The notes under the pieces are model-generated. The model was not told where the DNA came from. It saw nothing but the letters and a program-made list of their open reading frames with translations, and did no database searches. A DNA stretch of 64,000 bases from Vigna angularis (Eukaryota > Streptophyta > Magnoliopsida > Fabales > Fabaceae): positions 21,312,825 through 21,376,824 of the forward strand of contig NC_068974.1 of the NCBI RefSeq assembly GCF_016808095.1, in the 5' to 3' direction. Shown here one piece after another: positions 46,738 to 59,079 of the stretch. The position numbers and the translations under genes are program-made. Position 1 is the stretch's first letter. Every line of letters begins with the position of its first letter.

Positions 46738-47081
46738 AGAGGGTTTAATGTTCATGTAACATACTTAAAATAATGCTAAATAATTAAAAAGTTTGCTACA
46801 TTATAAATGTTTTTAATTATTACTTTTGATATTAATTAATTAAGTTTGATAATGTAATATCCACATAACCTGTTGTATTTACTATGAGCCCAACGGAATC
46901 TTTCTACAAATCATTTGGTTTGAAAAGACCATTAAAACAAAACACACATGTATTGCGCATGCATTCTAACAACTGCATCTAAACTATATTTGTAGTCCTT
47001 TTTCAAGATATGAATGCAGAATATACAATAATTCAAACAATGATTCAAAAATAATAGTAGGTGTGAGACCTCAAATTCATA
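46738..47081 (+). repeat. Dispersed repeat R2, copy 1 (left part)
   Basis: Matches 51795-52250 and 52656-52700: CATACTTAAAATAATG, AATTAATTAAGTTTGATAATG, GACCATTAAAACAAAAC and GTAGGTGTGAGACCTC words. The copy continues at 48827 beyond the CACTA element. Confidence 0.8.
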
Positions 47082-48826
47082 CACTTAAACAAAATCGCAA
47101 ATGAGCTAAATATACAGTAGTAAAAAAAGAGGATTTAAAATCGCACAATATGCTTCGGTTTAGGAGTAATCGAAGCTTATCAAAACGCGGTGGCAATTTT
47201 GTAATTTAGTCGAACTTTTCTGCCTTGGTTCAAGGAGAACCGAGGCATATACATCATATGATCTCGGTTAAATATTCAATCGATGCATAATATCCTGCAA
47301 AATTCCTGTTGATTTAACTTTTGCCCTGATAACTTTTTTAATTTTGATCTACTACCTCGGTTTATTGGGGACCCGAGACATATACACATCATATGACCTC
47401 GGTTAATATTCTAACCGAGGCCTAACACCCTAAAAAAGCGTTTTGGATTCCATAACACTGGACTTCTCATTTCTTCACGGACCAGCCCATGGGTCGCGTC
47501 CACCAGGGAGAATTTCTCTCCTTCTCGCACATCCAACCCTAAAAATACTTTTCTCTCTTTATCCTCATCCTGCACAAGCCAGGGAGAATTCCTCTCCTTC
47601 TTCCATTTCTCTTCACCGCAGACGACCACGTTGGAGCAAGGATGATTTGCAGCGACGGTGTGGAGATGGCGCGATAGGCGGCGTTCGTGGTGGCTCACAA
47701 CGGCGCTCGTGGTGGCTCACAGCGGTGCTCGTGGTGGCTCGTGGTGGTGCGATTGGTCATTCTTCTTCTTCCCTCTTCTCTTTCTGGTTCTATTTTGGTT
47801 GCTGGGAAGAGGATGCGAAATCGACGGAGTAGGCGTCTCAGTGGTGGAGGCGACGAGAGCACGGCGAAAGTGTGCCAGAGGAGCGGCGGGACACGGCGAT
47901 TGAGAAAGTTAGGGTTTTTAGTGTGGGGAATTTCTTTTTGGGGATCCGGTGAGGGTTGTTGATGGTTGCGCCAGTGGAGTAGGCTGTGTGGGCTGTGTGG
48001 GATGGATTGGCAGAGGCGCATGGTGGTTGTGAAGCGTTGAAGAAGAAGATCCTGGATTGGCAGAGGCGCATGGTGATTCTTACAAAAGCTCTGTTATTTA
48101 ACTCCACAAATGGATATTTACCGTGAAAGTTAAGACAAGTAATTTACTATTTTTTAACTTTTTTTTCCTTAACTCTATGGCCAAAGGAGATCCTGGTCTG
48201 CTGTTGTCAACAAAGGACAGTCCAAAAATTCAGCTTGGGAATTGTTTGAATCCCATGCAAAGGGGGAATCCACTATTATCGATGTTGACAAATTGCCATG
48301 GACAACATTGGACACTTCAGCATTCAAACTGTGGCCACTGGTACCACCAACATTTTGCACCTGTTGCTGGTTTTTGCTTTCTAGAGAACACACATACATG
48401 TTGTTGCCAAAGACATCCTTGTCCAAACAAATCCTTCCATCAAAGAAACTATCATTGTACACCTGAGTCTGAACAGTTTGCAAATGCTGGTTTTGGCCTG
48501 CAAGACATGAAACATTCATGTTGTGCATCCCCATGTCCCCAACAGTAAAAGTCTGATTTTAATTAGTGTTGATGTTGTTGATTGATGACAAGGTTGAACT
48601 GTGAAAGGGATTGAATCACGCTGGACCATCCAAATGCATATTGAAAAAAAAAACGCTATTGCCTCGGTTATCCAAGAACCGAGGCATAATCCTATCTCGT
48701 TTTAACCCGGTTCAGAACCGAGGCATAAAGCCTACCTCTTTTTACCTCGTCCGTATATGCCTCGGTTTCAGAATCGATGCCTATAAGCAAAATTAACCGA
48801 TGCCATTTCCCCTTACTGTACTAGTG
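47082..48826. mobile_element. CACTA-type element with captured sequence, non-autonomous
   Basis: Inserted in repeat R2 with probable 3 bp duplication ATA (47079-47081 and 48827-48829). Left end CACTTAAAC, right end TACAGTACTAGTG; subterminal zones are full of CTCGGTT / AACCGAGG words (47150-47440 and 48650-48790). The left terminus matches the right only in its first bases, so the exact left border is uncertain. The interior has a GC-rich leader-like part (47440-48080, ORFs in several frames, none recognised) and a possible captured coding fragment at 48175-48534. No transposase. Confidence 0.7.
48175..48534 (-). pseudogene. Captured coding fragment, unrecognised
   Basis: A 119-codon open frame on the minus strand inside the CACTA element, ending DCPLLTTADQDLLWP then TAG. 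It is rich in Asn, Gln and Ser (for example SLESKNQQQVQNVGG), like a disordered region of a plant nuclear protein. The opposite strand is also open (48123-48548) but its composition (many Cys, His, Pro) looks like an antisense shadow. No domain recognised. CACTA elements are known to carry host gene pieces; that this is one is inference. Confidence 0.4.
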
Positions 48827-48829
48827 ATA

Positions 48830-51343
48830 CAATTACATATTCTATTTACATTCACATTTAACATCGTTATTTAATGAAGGGTTAAATATGTTTTTAGTCC
48901 TTCACTATAATGTAAAATTGGATTTAGTCCCTACTCAAAACTTTTATTTGAAATACATGAAAACACTAGACAGGAGGAGCAGGCGTATCTAAATAGTGTT
49001 TAAAAACCTTTTGCAAAAACAATGTTTAATAACTTTTGCGAGTGTTAGTTAAAATATATATAATAGTTATTAAATGTTTATGTTTTCAAGCAAGTGTTTA
49101 GGAAAACATTTTAACAGAAAAGACAATAACACAAGTATTTTTATACTGTTTCACTCAACTTGAGTTACGTCTAGTCTCCTTTAAAAACTCTTTAGGGGTT
49201 CCACTAATCTTATACAAAATTATGAACAAGTATTAACCTAAACCAATCCTAGTTCCCCTAATCAATCTTGACTTATTTGAGTTTAACCACTCCTGGTATC
49301 AACCATAGACAACTCATCTAGAATGCTTAACTCTCCTAAGCTAAACAATACAAGTGTTTTAATTTTCTTTAGAATATCCAAACACAATCAATATTTGATT
49401 ACAAGTGAATATTTGAGTCATTCTTAGAGAGAGGATAACTACAATAAAATATTGAAATCTGGTAACTTGGAAACTTTTTTCTTTTGTTCTATGAACACAC
49501 TCAAACGATGTAAGCTTATAGAGAGAATAACAGCGTAACGATACAATGCAAAAGTTCTTGTATTCTCTTATGTTAGTCCTCCTTATATAGCTTTCGTCAG
49601 AGTAGGTGGATTCTCATACGAAGATATGTACTTTTCTTTGCCTTGAGAATAGTAACATTGCTTTCATAGTGAGAACTTGTATGACTATGGTAGGACATAA
49701 AGCTTTAGGAAACATTCATGGAATATCTTTGTGATCCACGTGCAGTGCTTTTGAGTGGATCTTGGTATTATCAATATCTGCACAGATAAAGAGAGAAAAA
49801 GCATATGAAAAAAGTCCATTCATGCATTTAATGTTCTAAACATTGATAAAGTGTTGAAGAATGATTTGTAATACAAGTGTTTATTGTGAGTCTAAGCGTT
49901 ATCAAAGTAGTATCAATTGATAAGATATCTATAGCATTTACTACTTCTTTCATTAGACGTGCTTTTGTCAAATATTGTTGTTCCTTTTATAATTGACACG
50001 TCACAATTTATCATACAAGCGTTTAATAAAGATGTTCTAATATGTACTTTGATTAGACGTTATACTTCACTAAACGATATTTCTTTCAATGTTGTTTGTA
50101 AACATCAAAACTAAAGTTGCTAGATAGTCTAGTCTCTCTAGAAGATATTGTCTTAACATTATTATGTTTGATACCCTCTCACTCAATAATGTTAAATTTG
50201 CTTTAACGTGTCAAATGACTTTTGCACCGTGACATATGCATAGTTTGTGTTTTGTAGACATGCCAACTTATATTTGCTCCTCACCATTTTTACACACTAA
50301 AACAAAAGCCATTATTATTTATTCAATCATCATTTCCATTATTATTCACCTTCATTTCTCCAATAATCATATCCACTACCATTCACCTCCCCTATACTAA
50401 TTTTTCTCCTTCTTCACCCTTCTGAAATTTCCAATCATCTGCCTTATACATAACATCACACACAAAGTAAGGAAATTGTGGCTATTGACACTATTTTGCC
50501 AACTTGCATGGAGTATAACAAAGAAGAGTGACATGGGCTACCATGCTCTAGTTGCAAGTGTGGCAGACTACGACATTATATAAAGTTCATTAGAGATTAA
50601 AGGATGGGAAGATTTTGGAGGAAATGGAAGATGAAGAAGAGGAGACACTTTCCCTTGAAATGTTCAAAGCCAGGTAATTTTCTTAGTACAATGTACTTGT
50701 ACATGTAATGAGAGAAATTTGGTTATGCAATTTGCATCATCTTGCTTATGCTTTTATCTTCCTTTCTCATATGGATGTAGTTAAAATAAGTTTTTGATGA
50801 GGTCAAAACCTCTTTGATATTGGTGTTAACAAAAAGAAAAGAAAACTTATCTAATAGCTCGACATTTACTCTGAACAACTTGACACTTATTCAAAAGAAG
50901 CTCGATAATCATTCACCGAACCTAAAAAACTACAAAACACAACTCCATCTTACACACACAAACTCAGCCAAGAGCTAAAATAGCTCAGCCAATATCACGA
51001 GCACCTTGGTCAAGGTCAAAAAGCCCTAGACCGACCAATAGAACGTCCCAAAATGAGTTTGGAAACACCAAAACCGAGGTCCAGAAACAACCTAGGTAGA
51101 ATAGCCCACCAACCCAGGCCGACCACCTTGCAACTCGGTCAAACATACTATATCATGGCAACTTGCTAAATACAACTCGGCACAATTCGTACACCATGAT
51201 AATGTCCTACATGTCTATTAACTCCTGGGCAAGCGCACCCAATAGTTCAAGTAAAAAAACATGGTAAGACCAGTATAATTTTCTAAGAGACTCATGTAAT
51301 ACTAAATATTTGTACAATTAATAACTCATCTATTGATGGAATC
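48830..51343 (+). repeat. Dispersed repeat R2/R1 composite, copy B
   Basis: 48830-49600 matches 52700-53260 (AATTACATATTCTATTTACA, TTTAGGGGTTCCACTAAT words); 49310-50090 matches 53390-54190 (AGAATGCTTAACTCTC, GAGTAGGTGGATTCTC-like words); 50090-51343 matches R1 at 1537-2745 and 54190-55290. The GTATTTTTATACTGTTTCAC..ACGTCTAGTCTCC part near 49130 resembles the inverted copia LTRs (31440-31500), so part may be an old LTR. No intact gene. The R1 exon-like fragment lies at about 50505-50675. Confidence 0.6.
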
Positions 51344-51794
51344 CCTTTTGGGAACTAAATGGAGATTTATCCAGGGAGTATCAACTTAAGCTAAGGATAG
51401 GAGATTGAAAGAAGAAGAAGGACTTTCAAGCTTGTTCTTTCTTTCTCTCAAGCCTTAGAGGACTTTAGACCACTCACAAAAAGCCATGGTCAAGAAGATG
51501 GAAGAAGACGATGGAGCTTGAAGGTTTCTACTCTTGTGAAGGATTATTACATTTTTTTAGTCTTCTTCTTCTATCTTGAACACTTTTTTAAATATGTAGC
51601 ATAGCTTCATAAGGCCTTGAATTTGACCAAGAAACTTTGTTTAGTCTTGTTTAGAGGGACTAATGCCCTTAAAGTATAGGAGAATGCACCAATAAGACCT
51701 TAGAAAGAAAGTGGTGCTTAAATGGGTTAGAAATGGGTTAAAACGTTGAAGTGTCAAATAAATTTTTTAAACTATAAAAATATGATTCTTATGA
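51344..51794 (+). repeat. Dispersed repeat R3, partial copy
   Basis: CATGGTCAAGAAGATGGAAG (51484) to about 51760 matches 60557-60790. At 60557 the match continues into an LTR-like sequence with a PBS, so this may be a fragment of that LTR element. Confidence 0.6.
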
Positions 51795-52181
51795 CATACT
51801 TAAAATAATGTTAAATAATTAAAAACTTTGCTACATTATAAATGTTTTTAATTATTATTTTTTATATTAATTAATTAAGTTTGATAATGTAATATCCTAT
51901 AACTTGTTATATTTACTATGAGCACAATGGATTGTTTAAACAAATAATTTGGTTTCAAAAGACCATTAAAACAAAACACACATATATGCATACTTAAAAT
52001 AATGTAAATAATTAAAAACTTTGCTACATTATAAATGTTTTTAATTATTATTTTTTATATTAATTAATTAAGTTTGATAATGTAATATCCTATAACTTGT
52101 TATATTTACTATGAGCACAATGGATTGTTTAAACAAATAATTTGGTTTCAAAAGACCATTAAAACAAAACACACATATATG
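51795..52181. repeat. 194 bp tandem duplication in repeat R2
   Basis: The unit starting CATACTTAAAATAATG at 51795 repeats at 51989, nearly identical and one base shorter. A single diverged copy of the same unit is at 46748. Confidence 0.93.
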
Positions 52182-53369
52182 CACATGCTTTCTAAAAAGT
52201 GCATCTAAACTATTTTTGTAGTCTTTTTTTCAAGATATGAATGCACAAGTTGGACATGCATAACTTTTATATGCATTTGTATGCGTACACAATACATTCA
52301 TAACATATTATTAAAATAAATTTTCAACATAAAACAAATAAAATAAATATATATAAAAATAAACATTTTAATTCACAGTTCATGGACTAGTTCAATCTCA
52401 TCAAACATAAATATACACAATCATATAAATCTCATATGAATTGTAACATTAAAGATATTAATTCAGGAATATTTACTTAAACCATCTAAAAAACTTGTAT
52501 TGAATACTGACGACAACTAATTTTAGAATTGCAAGAATGTCCTTAACTACATGTAATTTCAAAAGATATTCATATTTTGAACTCACACTTAGTATTTTAA
52601 TGATACAACAAACCTCCTTTGTTAAAACATAATTATTTATTTAATACAAAAAATTAAACAATGATTCAAAAATAATAGTAGGTGTGAGACCTCAAATTCA
52701 ATTACATATTCTATTTACATTCACATTTAACATCCTTATTTAATTAAGGGTTAAATATTTTTTTGTCCTTCAACTATAATGTAAAATATAGAAAAACACA
52801 ATAACACAAGTATCTTTATACTATTTTACTCAACTTGAACTACGTTCAGTCTCCTTTAAGAACTCTTTAGGGGTTCCACTAATTTTATACAAGATTACAA
52901 CCGAGTATCACCCTCTCTTATTAATTCCTAAGTATTATAAACCACTCCTGGTTCCCCTAGTCAATCCTGAGTTGTCCGAGTTTAACCACTCCTAGTATCA
53001 ACCCTAGACAACCTCTCTAGAATGCTTAACTCTCCTAAGATAAACAATACAAGTGTTTTAATTTTCATCAGAATATTCATGCACAACCAATATTTGAGTA
53101 TAAGTGAATATTTGAGTCACTCTCAGAGAGAGGATAAGTACAATAAAATATTTGAGTCACTCTCAGAAGGTGTTAGCTTATAGAGAGAATAATAACGTAA
53201 CGATGCAATGATAGCAAAAGCTCTTGTATTCTCTTATGTGAGTCCTCCTTGTATAACCTTTTTCGAGAACATTTTAGAAACATATAATACACATAGGCCT
53301 AACTCATCCAAATATAGTATGAATGTCAACTTATAGTGGTTCCTGCACCTGTCGTGGTAATAATGTTGG
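52182..53369 (+). repeat. Dispersed repeat R2, copy 2
   Basis: 52182-52250 and 52656-53260 match 46940-47081 and 48827-49600. The 52251-52655 part is absent from copy 1 and is AT-rich with no recognised feature. This copy has no CACTA insertion between CAAATTC and AATTACAT (52696). Confidence 0.65.
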
Positions 53370-55290
53370 CTCAATCCAATTTACCATACAAGGTTAGTCC
53401 ATTTCAATCGTCTATAATGCTTAACTCTCTTAACCTAAAAAATAAAAGTATTTTAATTTTCTTCAGAATATTCAAACACAATTAGTGTTTGATTACAAGT
53501 GAAGATTTGAGTCACTCTCAAAGAGAGGATAAGTACAATAAAATATTTAAATCTGGTAATTTGAAAGTTTTTCTTTTGTTTTATGAACATCCTAAGACTA
53601 TGGAAGCTAATAAAGAGTATAACAACGTAACGATACAATGATAGCAAAAGTTATTGTATTTTCTTATGCGAGTCCTCTTTATATACCTTTCTTCGAGAGA
53701 TTAACGTCACATAGAAAACGTTTACCTTCTTGAGAGTAGGTGGATTCTCGTACGGAGATATGTGGTTTTCTGTGCCGTGAGAAGAGCAGCGTTGCTTTTG
53801 CAATGATAGATTGTATGAATATGGTACGACATAAAGCTTTAGGAAACATTCCTGGAATATCTTTCTATTTTACGTCTTTTTCATCCATGTGCAATGTTTT
53901 TTAGTAGATCTTGGTATTGTTAATATTTGTAGAGATAAAGAGAGAAAATAGATACAAGAAAAGTGCGTTCATGCATTTAAGGTTCTTTACATTGATAGAG
54001 GGTTGAAGAATGATTTGTAATATAAGCGTTTATGGTGAGTCTAATCTTTTTTCAAAGTAGTATCAATTGATAAGATATTTACCAAATATTGTTGTACCTT
54101 TTATAATTGACTCGTCACTGTTTATCATACAAGCTTCTAATAAAGATGTTCTAATATGCACTTTGATTAGATGATATACTTCACTGAACAATATTTAGTT
54201 AAGTGATGTTTGTTAAACTTCAAAACTTGAATTCCTAGATAGTCTAATATCTCAAGACGATCTTGTCTTAACATTATTATGTTTAGTACCCTAACTTCAT
54301 AAATGATTGGATATAGTCCCTCTCACTCAACAATGTTAAATTTTCTTTAAAGTGTCAAATGACTTTCCACCGTGAAATATGCACAGTTTACGTGTTTTTG
54401 TAGACGTGGCAACCTTCTTTTTGCTCCTCACCATTTTTACACACTAAAACAAAATAAACCATCATATCTTCAATCATCATTTCCATTATCATTCACCTTC
54501 ATTTCTCCAAAAATCATATCCACTACCATTGTCTTCCTCTCTAGCACTTTTCACCATCTTTACCCTTATCAGATTTCCAAACATCTTCCTTATACAGAAC
54601 ATCACACACAAAGTAAAGAAATTATGGCTATTGACACTGTTTTTCCAACTTGCATCGACGATAATAAAGAAGAGTAACGTTGGCGACCATTCTCTAGTTG
54701 GAAGTTTGACAGACTACGACATTATATAAAACTCATTCGCATTGAGGCGTTCGAAGATCTGGAAGGGAATGGAAAATGAAGAAGAGGAAACATTTTCGAT
54801 GGAAATGTCCAAAGCTAGGTAATTTTCTTAGTACAATATACTTGTAAATGTAATAAGAGCAATTTTGGTGTGCAATTTGCATAATCTTGCTTATGCTTTT
54901 CTCTTCCTTTCTCATATAGGTGTGGTTAAAATAAGTTTTTGATGAGGTTGAGAACCTCTTTGATATTGGTATTAAAAAGAGAAAATAAAAACTCATCTAA
55001 TAACTTGACATTCACTCCAAAAAACTTTACATTTATTCAAAACAAGCTTGGTAATCATTCAGCGAACCTAGAAAACAACAAAACACAACTCGGTCTTACA
55101 CACATCAACTCAACCAAGACCTAAAACAACGTAGCTAACACCACGAGCAACTCGATCAGGGTCAGAAAGTCCCAGACCGGCCTATAGAAAGTCCAAAATG
55201 AGTTTCAAAACACTGAAAAGGAGGTCTAGAAGCAACCTAGGCAAAATAGTTCGGTTAGTCCTGGCCAACCTAGGCAAAATGTGTTTGATG
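53370..55290 (+). repeat. Dispersed repeat R2/R1 composite, copy C
   Basis: 53390-54190 matches 49310-50090; 54190-55290 matches R1. In this copy the exon-like part has an ATG frame MAIDTVFPTCIDDNKEE (54624-54674) followed by TAA, and a frame with MENEEEETFSMEMSK (about 54770-54815) up to a GTAATTTT donor-like site. I do not recognise the protein. Confidence 0.6.
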
Positions 55291-55319
55291 TGTGTAAATG
55301 AAAGGCAAAGTTGATTTAT

Positions 55320-57105
55320 GTGACATTGTGATGGTAGAGTGAAAGATACACCTCACTATACACATTTGAGCTTCAGTGAAACACTTTCTTTTGTGAGGAA
55401 TGGTTCCATGCACTATAGGATAACATTTTGCTTGGTTGTTGATCACTCATACGGCCTTTGCATCAGTTGTGTATTCTTTGTTATGTGAGCACCATAGTTG
55501 AAGCTTGATTGGCTAAGACATCCTTATATCTTGACTGATCTTTCTATGATGCGCAAACATGAGTGATTACTTGTCTTAAAAGAAAATGCTTTTTGGTGTG
55601 CTAGACCATTGAAGTATGACTATTTTGTTTAAGCCAGGCTACATTTCCTTGAGGACAAGCATAGTTTCAAGTTTGGGGTTGTGATAACGGTTGATTTACC
55701 ATTATCTGTGATGTAATTTTGCTCTTTGACTGTGAAGCTTTCTTAAACTCTTGTTTTTAGTTGAATTTTGTGAATAAGTTAGTTAAGGTTATACTTAATG
55801 ATTTTTATCACTAATTCCCTCAATTTTGTAGGTTATTGGTATGTTTTGGAAGAGGAGCAAAGTATCAAGGAGTTGGAACCCATGAAGAACAACAAAAGCA
55901 TAAGAATAGAAGGCTCCAAAAGGCTCAAGGATGGTTGGTTGCCCTTTTTCTTGAGCCTTGGGCGCTGGTTGCCACACAATCACGCCTGGTTACCCTCTTC
56001 AGGGGCCCTCAGCACTAGTGGTCACGCAATGATGCTTGCTTGCCCTCTTCTGGGGTACTCAGCGGAGAAGGTCACACAACCACGCTTGGTTGCCTTTCTC
56101 TGGGGCGCTGAGCTCTAGTTACACCCACCGCAAGATGCTTGGTTGCCCTCAGCCAAGGCGTTGAGCGCCACTCTTCGCGCAGTCTCGCCCGATTGCCCCT
56201 AGTTGGGGCGCTGAGTGCTGGTAACGTGGGCCTATGTCATACTTTTGATCTATTTAAAGGATTTTACGCACTAGGGTTCACATCTTTTGACAGCTGAAGC
56301 ACAAAAACCCTATTTTCGACCCTTTGGAGGAAGATTGGGCATGCGAGAGCTTTCCTTTTCTCTTTATAGGGTTTCCATCTCATTTTCATTCTTCCATTGT
56401 AAGCCAAGGTTCTTCATGACAATGGAGAGCTAAATTCATTTGTTGTTGGGGAAAGATGTAACCGCTGAACTTCATGTATTTGAACATGTTTTAAATATCT
56501 TATGCTTCTTTCATTGAATGTTAGTGATTTTCTCCTATTCTTAATGCTTGTTATGTTTTGGCCATTCATAGCTTGATGTTTGGATTTCTTTGTTATTGGA
56601 GAATACTTAGGAACCATGATCTGGAGAATTTCACCTAAAGGAACTATTATTTAGGGATAAAAATAGAACGTTTGGTTGTCTTAAGCTTCTTTTCTTAATG
56701 CGGATATGGTTATTAGGGTTTCAAGGGATTTTTGTCTAATAATCAAGACTAGGCTTTTTATGCCAAGGGATTAGGTTCTAAGTAATTTCGTAAGTGACAT
56801 TAGCATTCTAATGAAGAAGACAAGTTATTATATTCATGAAAGTCGGTAGGTGAAATCTAACCCTAACAACATCATCATCTCATATTATATCAATACCATT
56901 CATTCATTCCTGTTCTAGCTTCAAAAGATCAATTTACATTCAAAGTATCATATTTAATTTTATTGCATTTTAATTTCAATAATTGGAATCATTCTTTAGT
57001 CTTAATTCGTTAAGGTATTATATGATTGTTTAGTGACACGAGTCTCTTGGGAAACGATACATGGTCTTACCATTTTATATTACTTGATATGATTTGGTAC
57101 ACTTT
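55320..57105 (+). mobile_element. Ty3-gypsy element: 3' interior end and LTR, partial
   Basis: Near 55640-55685 lies the CCTTGAGGACAAGCATAG..AGTTTGGGGTTGTGATAACGG arrangement I know from the 3' end of plant Athila/Tat-type gypsy elements, where AAGTTTGGGG is the purine tract and TGTGATAACGG the LTR start (about 55680). The LTR-like part runs to the CACGAGTCTCTTGGGAAACG and GATTTGGTACACTTT words near 57040-57105. No coding region is left. Lineage is a recognition-based inference. Confidence 0.55.
55930..56235. repeat. GC-rich minisatellite, about 50 bp period
   Basis: Six degenerate units, each with a TTGCCC start, a GGGGCGCTGAGCGC-like middle and a CACGC..TTGG end. It stands out against the AT-rich surroundings and lies inside the gypsy-type LTR. 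Confidence 0.75.
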
Positions 57106-57976
57106 CCAATCATTCATGAACCAATGTCATTTTCTTCTATTGTATCGTCATAACCTGTTCTCACTAATAGGACGATTCGAGTCGTCTTCCATCACAACTT
57201 TCGACCTATCCTCCCGACTTCTCAAAGACTTATGAGTAAAAACACCTATACTATGCGGACCGGTGCAATATACTTAGCACGAGCCGAAGCCTTTTGGGCG
57301 AGACATTCACCACCTCGCAATGACACTCGAATCTCTACTTCTACATGAGACTTCAACATTCTTAACATAACACAGTACGAAAACTCACACATGACCGACA
57401 ACATTACAAGGAAATAACAGAGTTTCATATTCACATCACAAATCATTACACATTCTCAATAACATGTATTAACCAAAACGAATACTAACTTTACTCAATT
57501 AATAATGTACACATACAAACAAGGAAAGAAAAGAAAACAAGAAAACAAATCAAAAATCAAGAATCAAGAATAAAGAAATCAAGAATCAAGAATCAATAAA
57601 TTAAGCTCCCCTTACCTGGGTTTCCTGCTAAAACTTTTTTTCTAGAATAACCAATGTCCTTCAATAACACCTTTGAGGTCTATAAGATCTTCATTCAATC
57701 AAACTCTCACCATCAAAGTTTCTGATTCTTTTTCCTAATGGCCAAGGTTTCTATGCTAACATAATATAAACATGAGGCATGCCTCTCTCTATTCAGTTTA
57801 TTTATAAATCTTTACAAAAACCCAATATTTTTATAATATAATCAAATAAAATTATCTTTGTTCTAATTGATTTTGATAAGTCCATAAATAATGTTTTATC
57901 CTAATATATTTATTCTAATTGATTTTGATAACTCTATCAATATATTATTATTATTATTATTATTATCTAACAATAA
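57106..57976 (-). repeat. Probable inverted LTR-type sequence
   Basis: Layout like the minus-strand LTR at 14722: repeated AATCAAGAATCAAGAA (57540-57600), TTAAGCTCCCCTTACCT, then TTCTCTATTCAG-like and TTTATTTATAAAT. No second LTR, PBS or PPT found. Ends in a TTA microsatellite (57946-57966). Low certainty. Confidence 0.35.
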
Positions 57977-59079
57977 CACTAGTGTAGAATTGACCTTTAA
58001 CGTCACCCCGTAGACGTCGGACCACAAAATAACCAACGTAAATTTTTGATCGGTGGCATTTTCAAAACTAAGTGGGCATATAGATGTCAGTTATGAGGGA
58101 GACCGACGTCTATAATATTATAAACGTCGCCCCCCCCTGTAACAGACGTCTATATGGCTGACAGGGTAGGTGAAAAGTCATTTTTTCTACCATAGACATG
58201 TCTGATCCCTCCATGTCCAACGTCTATATGGCTGACAGGTAGGTGAAAAGTCATTTTTTTCCGCCATATAGACGTCTGATCCCGCCACGTCTGACGTCTA
58301 TAATATTATAGACGTCGCCCCCTGTAACTGACATCTATATCGCTGGCAAGTAGGAGAAAAGTCATTTTTCTTCCGCCATATAGACGTCTGATCCGGCCAT
58401 GTCCAACGTCTATATGCCCCCACGAATATTAATTTTTAAATCAGGAAGACGTCATATTAGTGAGGGCCCCGATGTCTAGTCGAAAATAGACGTCGGGCAT
58501 TGGGGGCACCGACGTCTTGATTCCTCTTAAATCAAAAATCGCGAACCTGCGGTTACGCACACTTCATCGTCTTCCTCCTCGCCTTTTCTCTCTGCGGCAT
58601 TGCATTTCCAAGTGTGTTTTATCTCTTTGAACCGTTTAAACTTATTTTTACTGCGATTAAGTTAGTCTTCGATGGATTATCTTCCATTTGAACCGATTAA
58701 ATTAAGTTTTCATTGTGTTTTGTTGTAGTTTTTCTCGTGTCTTTGGGTAGCGTAGTAGCACATTCTCCCTTTGCTAGTTTCCTCGAAAGAAAAGCTTGCG
58801 TCTTTTGGATCTCTTAAAGCAAGCTTTTCTTATGAGGAAACTAGCAAAGGAAGAAGGTGCTACTACGCTACCCAAAGACACGAGCTGCAGTAGACGTCGG
58901 TTAATGCCATGTCCGACGTCTTTTATAGATGTCGGCTATGGTGTAATCCGATGTCTATAAAAGACGTCGGACTCTATAGAATCCGACGTTCCATTAATGT
59001 CACCCGTAAAGACGTCGGATCGGGATCTGACGTTAAAAGCCCAAAATAACATACGTCTAAAGCCCTTTCTGCACTAGTG
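57977..59079. mobile_element. Complete non-autonomous CACTA element, 1,103 bp
   Basis: Ends CACTAGTGTAGAA and (inverted) CACTAGTGCAGAA, flanked by TAA at 57974-57976 and 59080-59082, the 3 bp duplication of CACTA elements. Subterminal GACGTC words at both sides, the GC block and leader of the TNP2-carrying relative at 61628 (compare 58545-58740 with 62100-62340), no transposase. It is a deletion derivative of that family; movement would need the relative's enzyme. Confidence 0.95.
58734..58884. repeat. 151 bp hairpin inside the CACTA element
   Basis: CTCGTGTCTTTGGGTAGCG returns inverted as CGCTACCCAAAGACACGAG; the arms of about 62 bp pair with few mismatches around a loop near 58800-58822. 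Could yield small RNAs if transcribed; that is speculation. Confidence 0.85.

Noticed and set aside
47443..48107. Several overlapping ORFs on both strands in a GC-rich block
   Set aside because: Open frames in many registers are expected in GC-rich, stop-poor sequence. None has recognisable motifs, and they lie in the leader part of a CACTA element.
55798..56118. 106-codon ORF with repeats
   Set aside because: Spans a minisatellite in an LTR-like region; no domain and no coding context.
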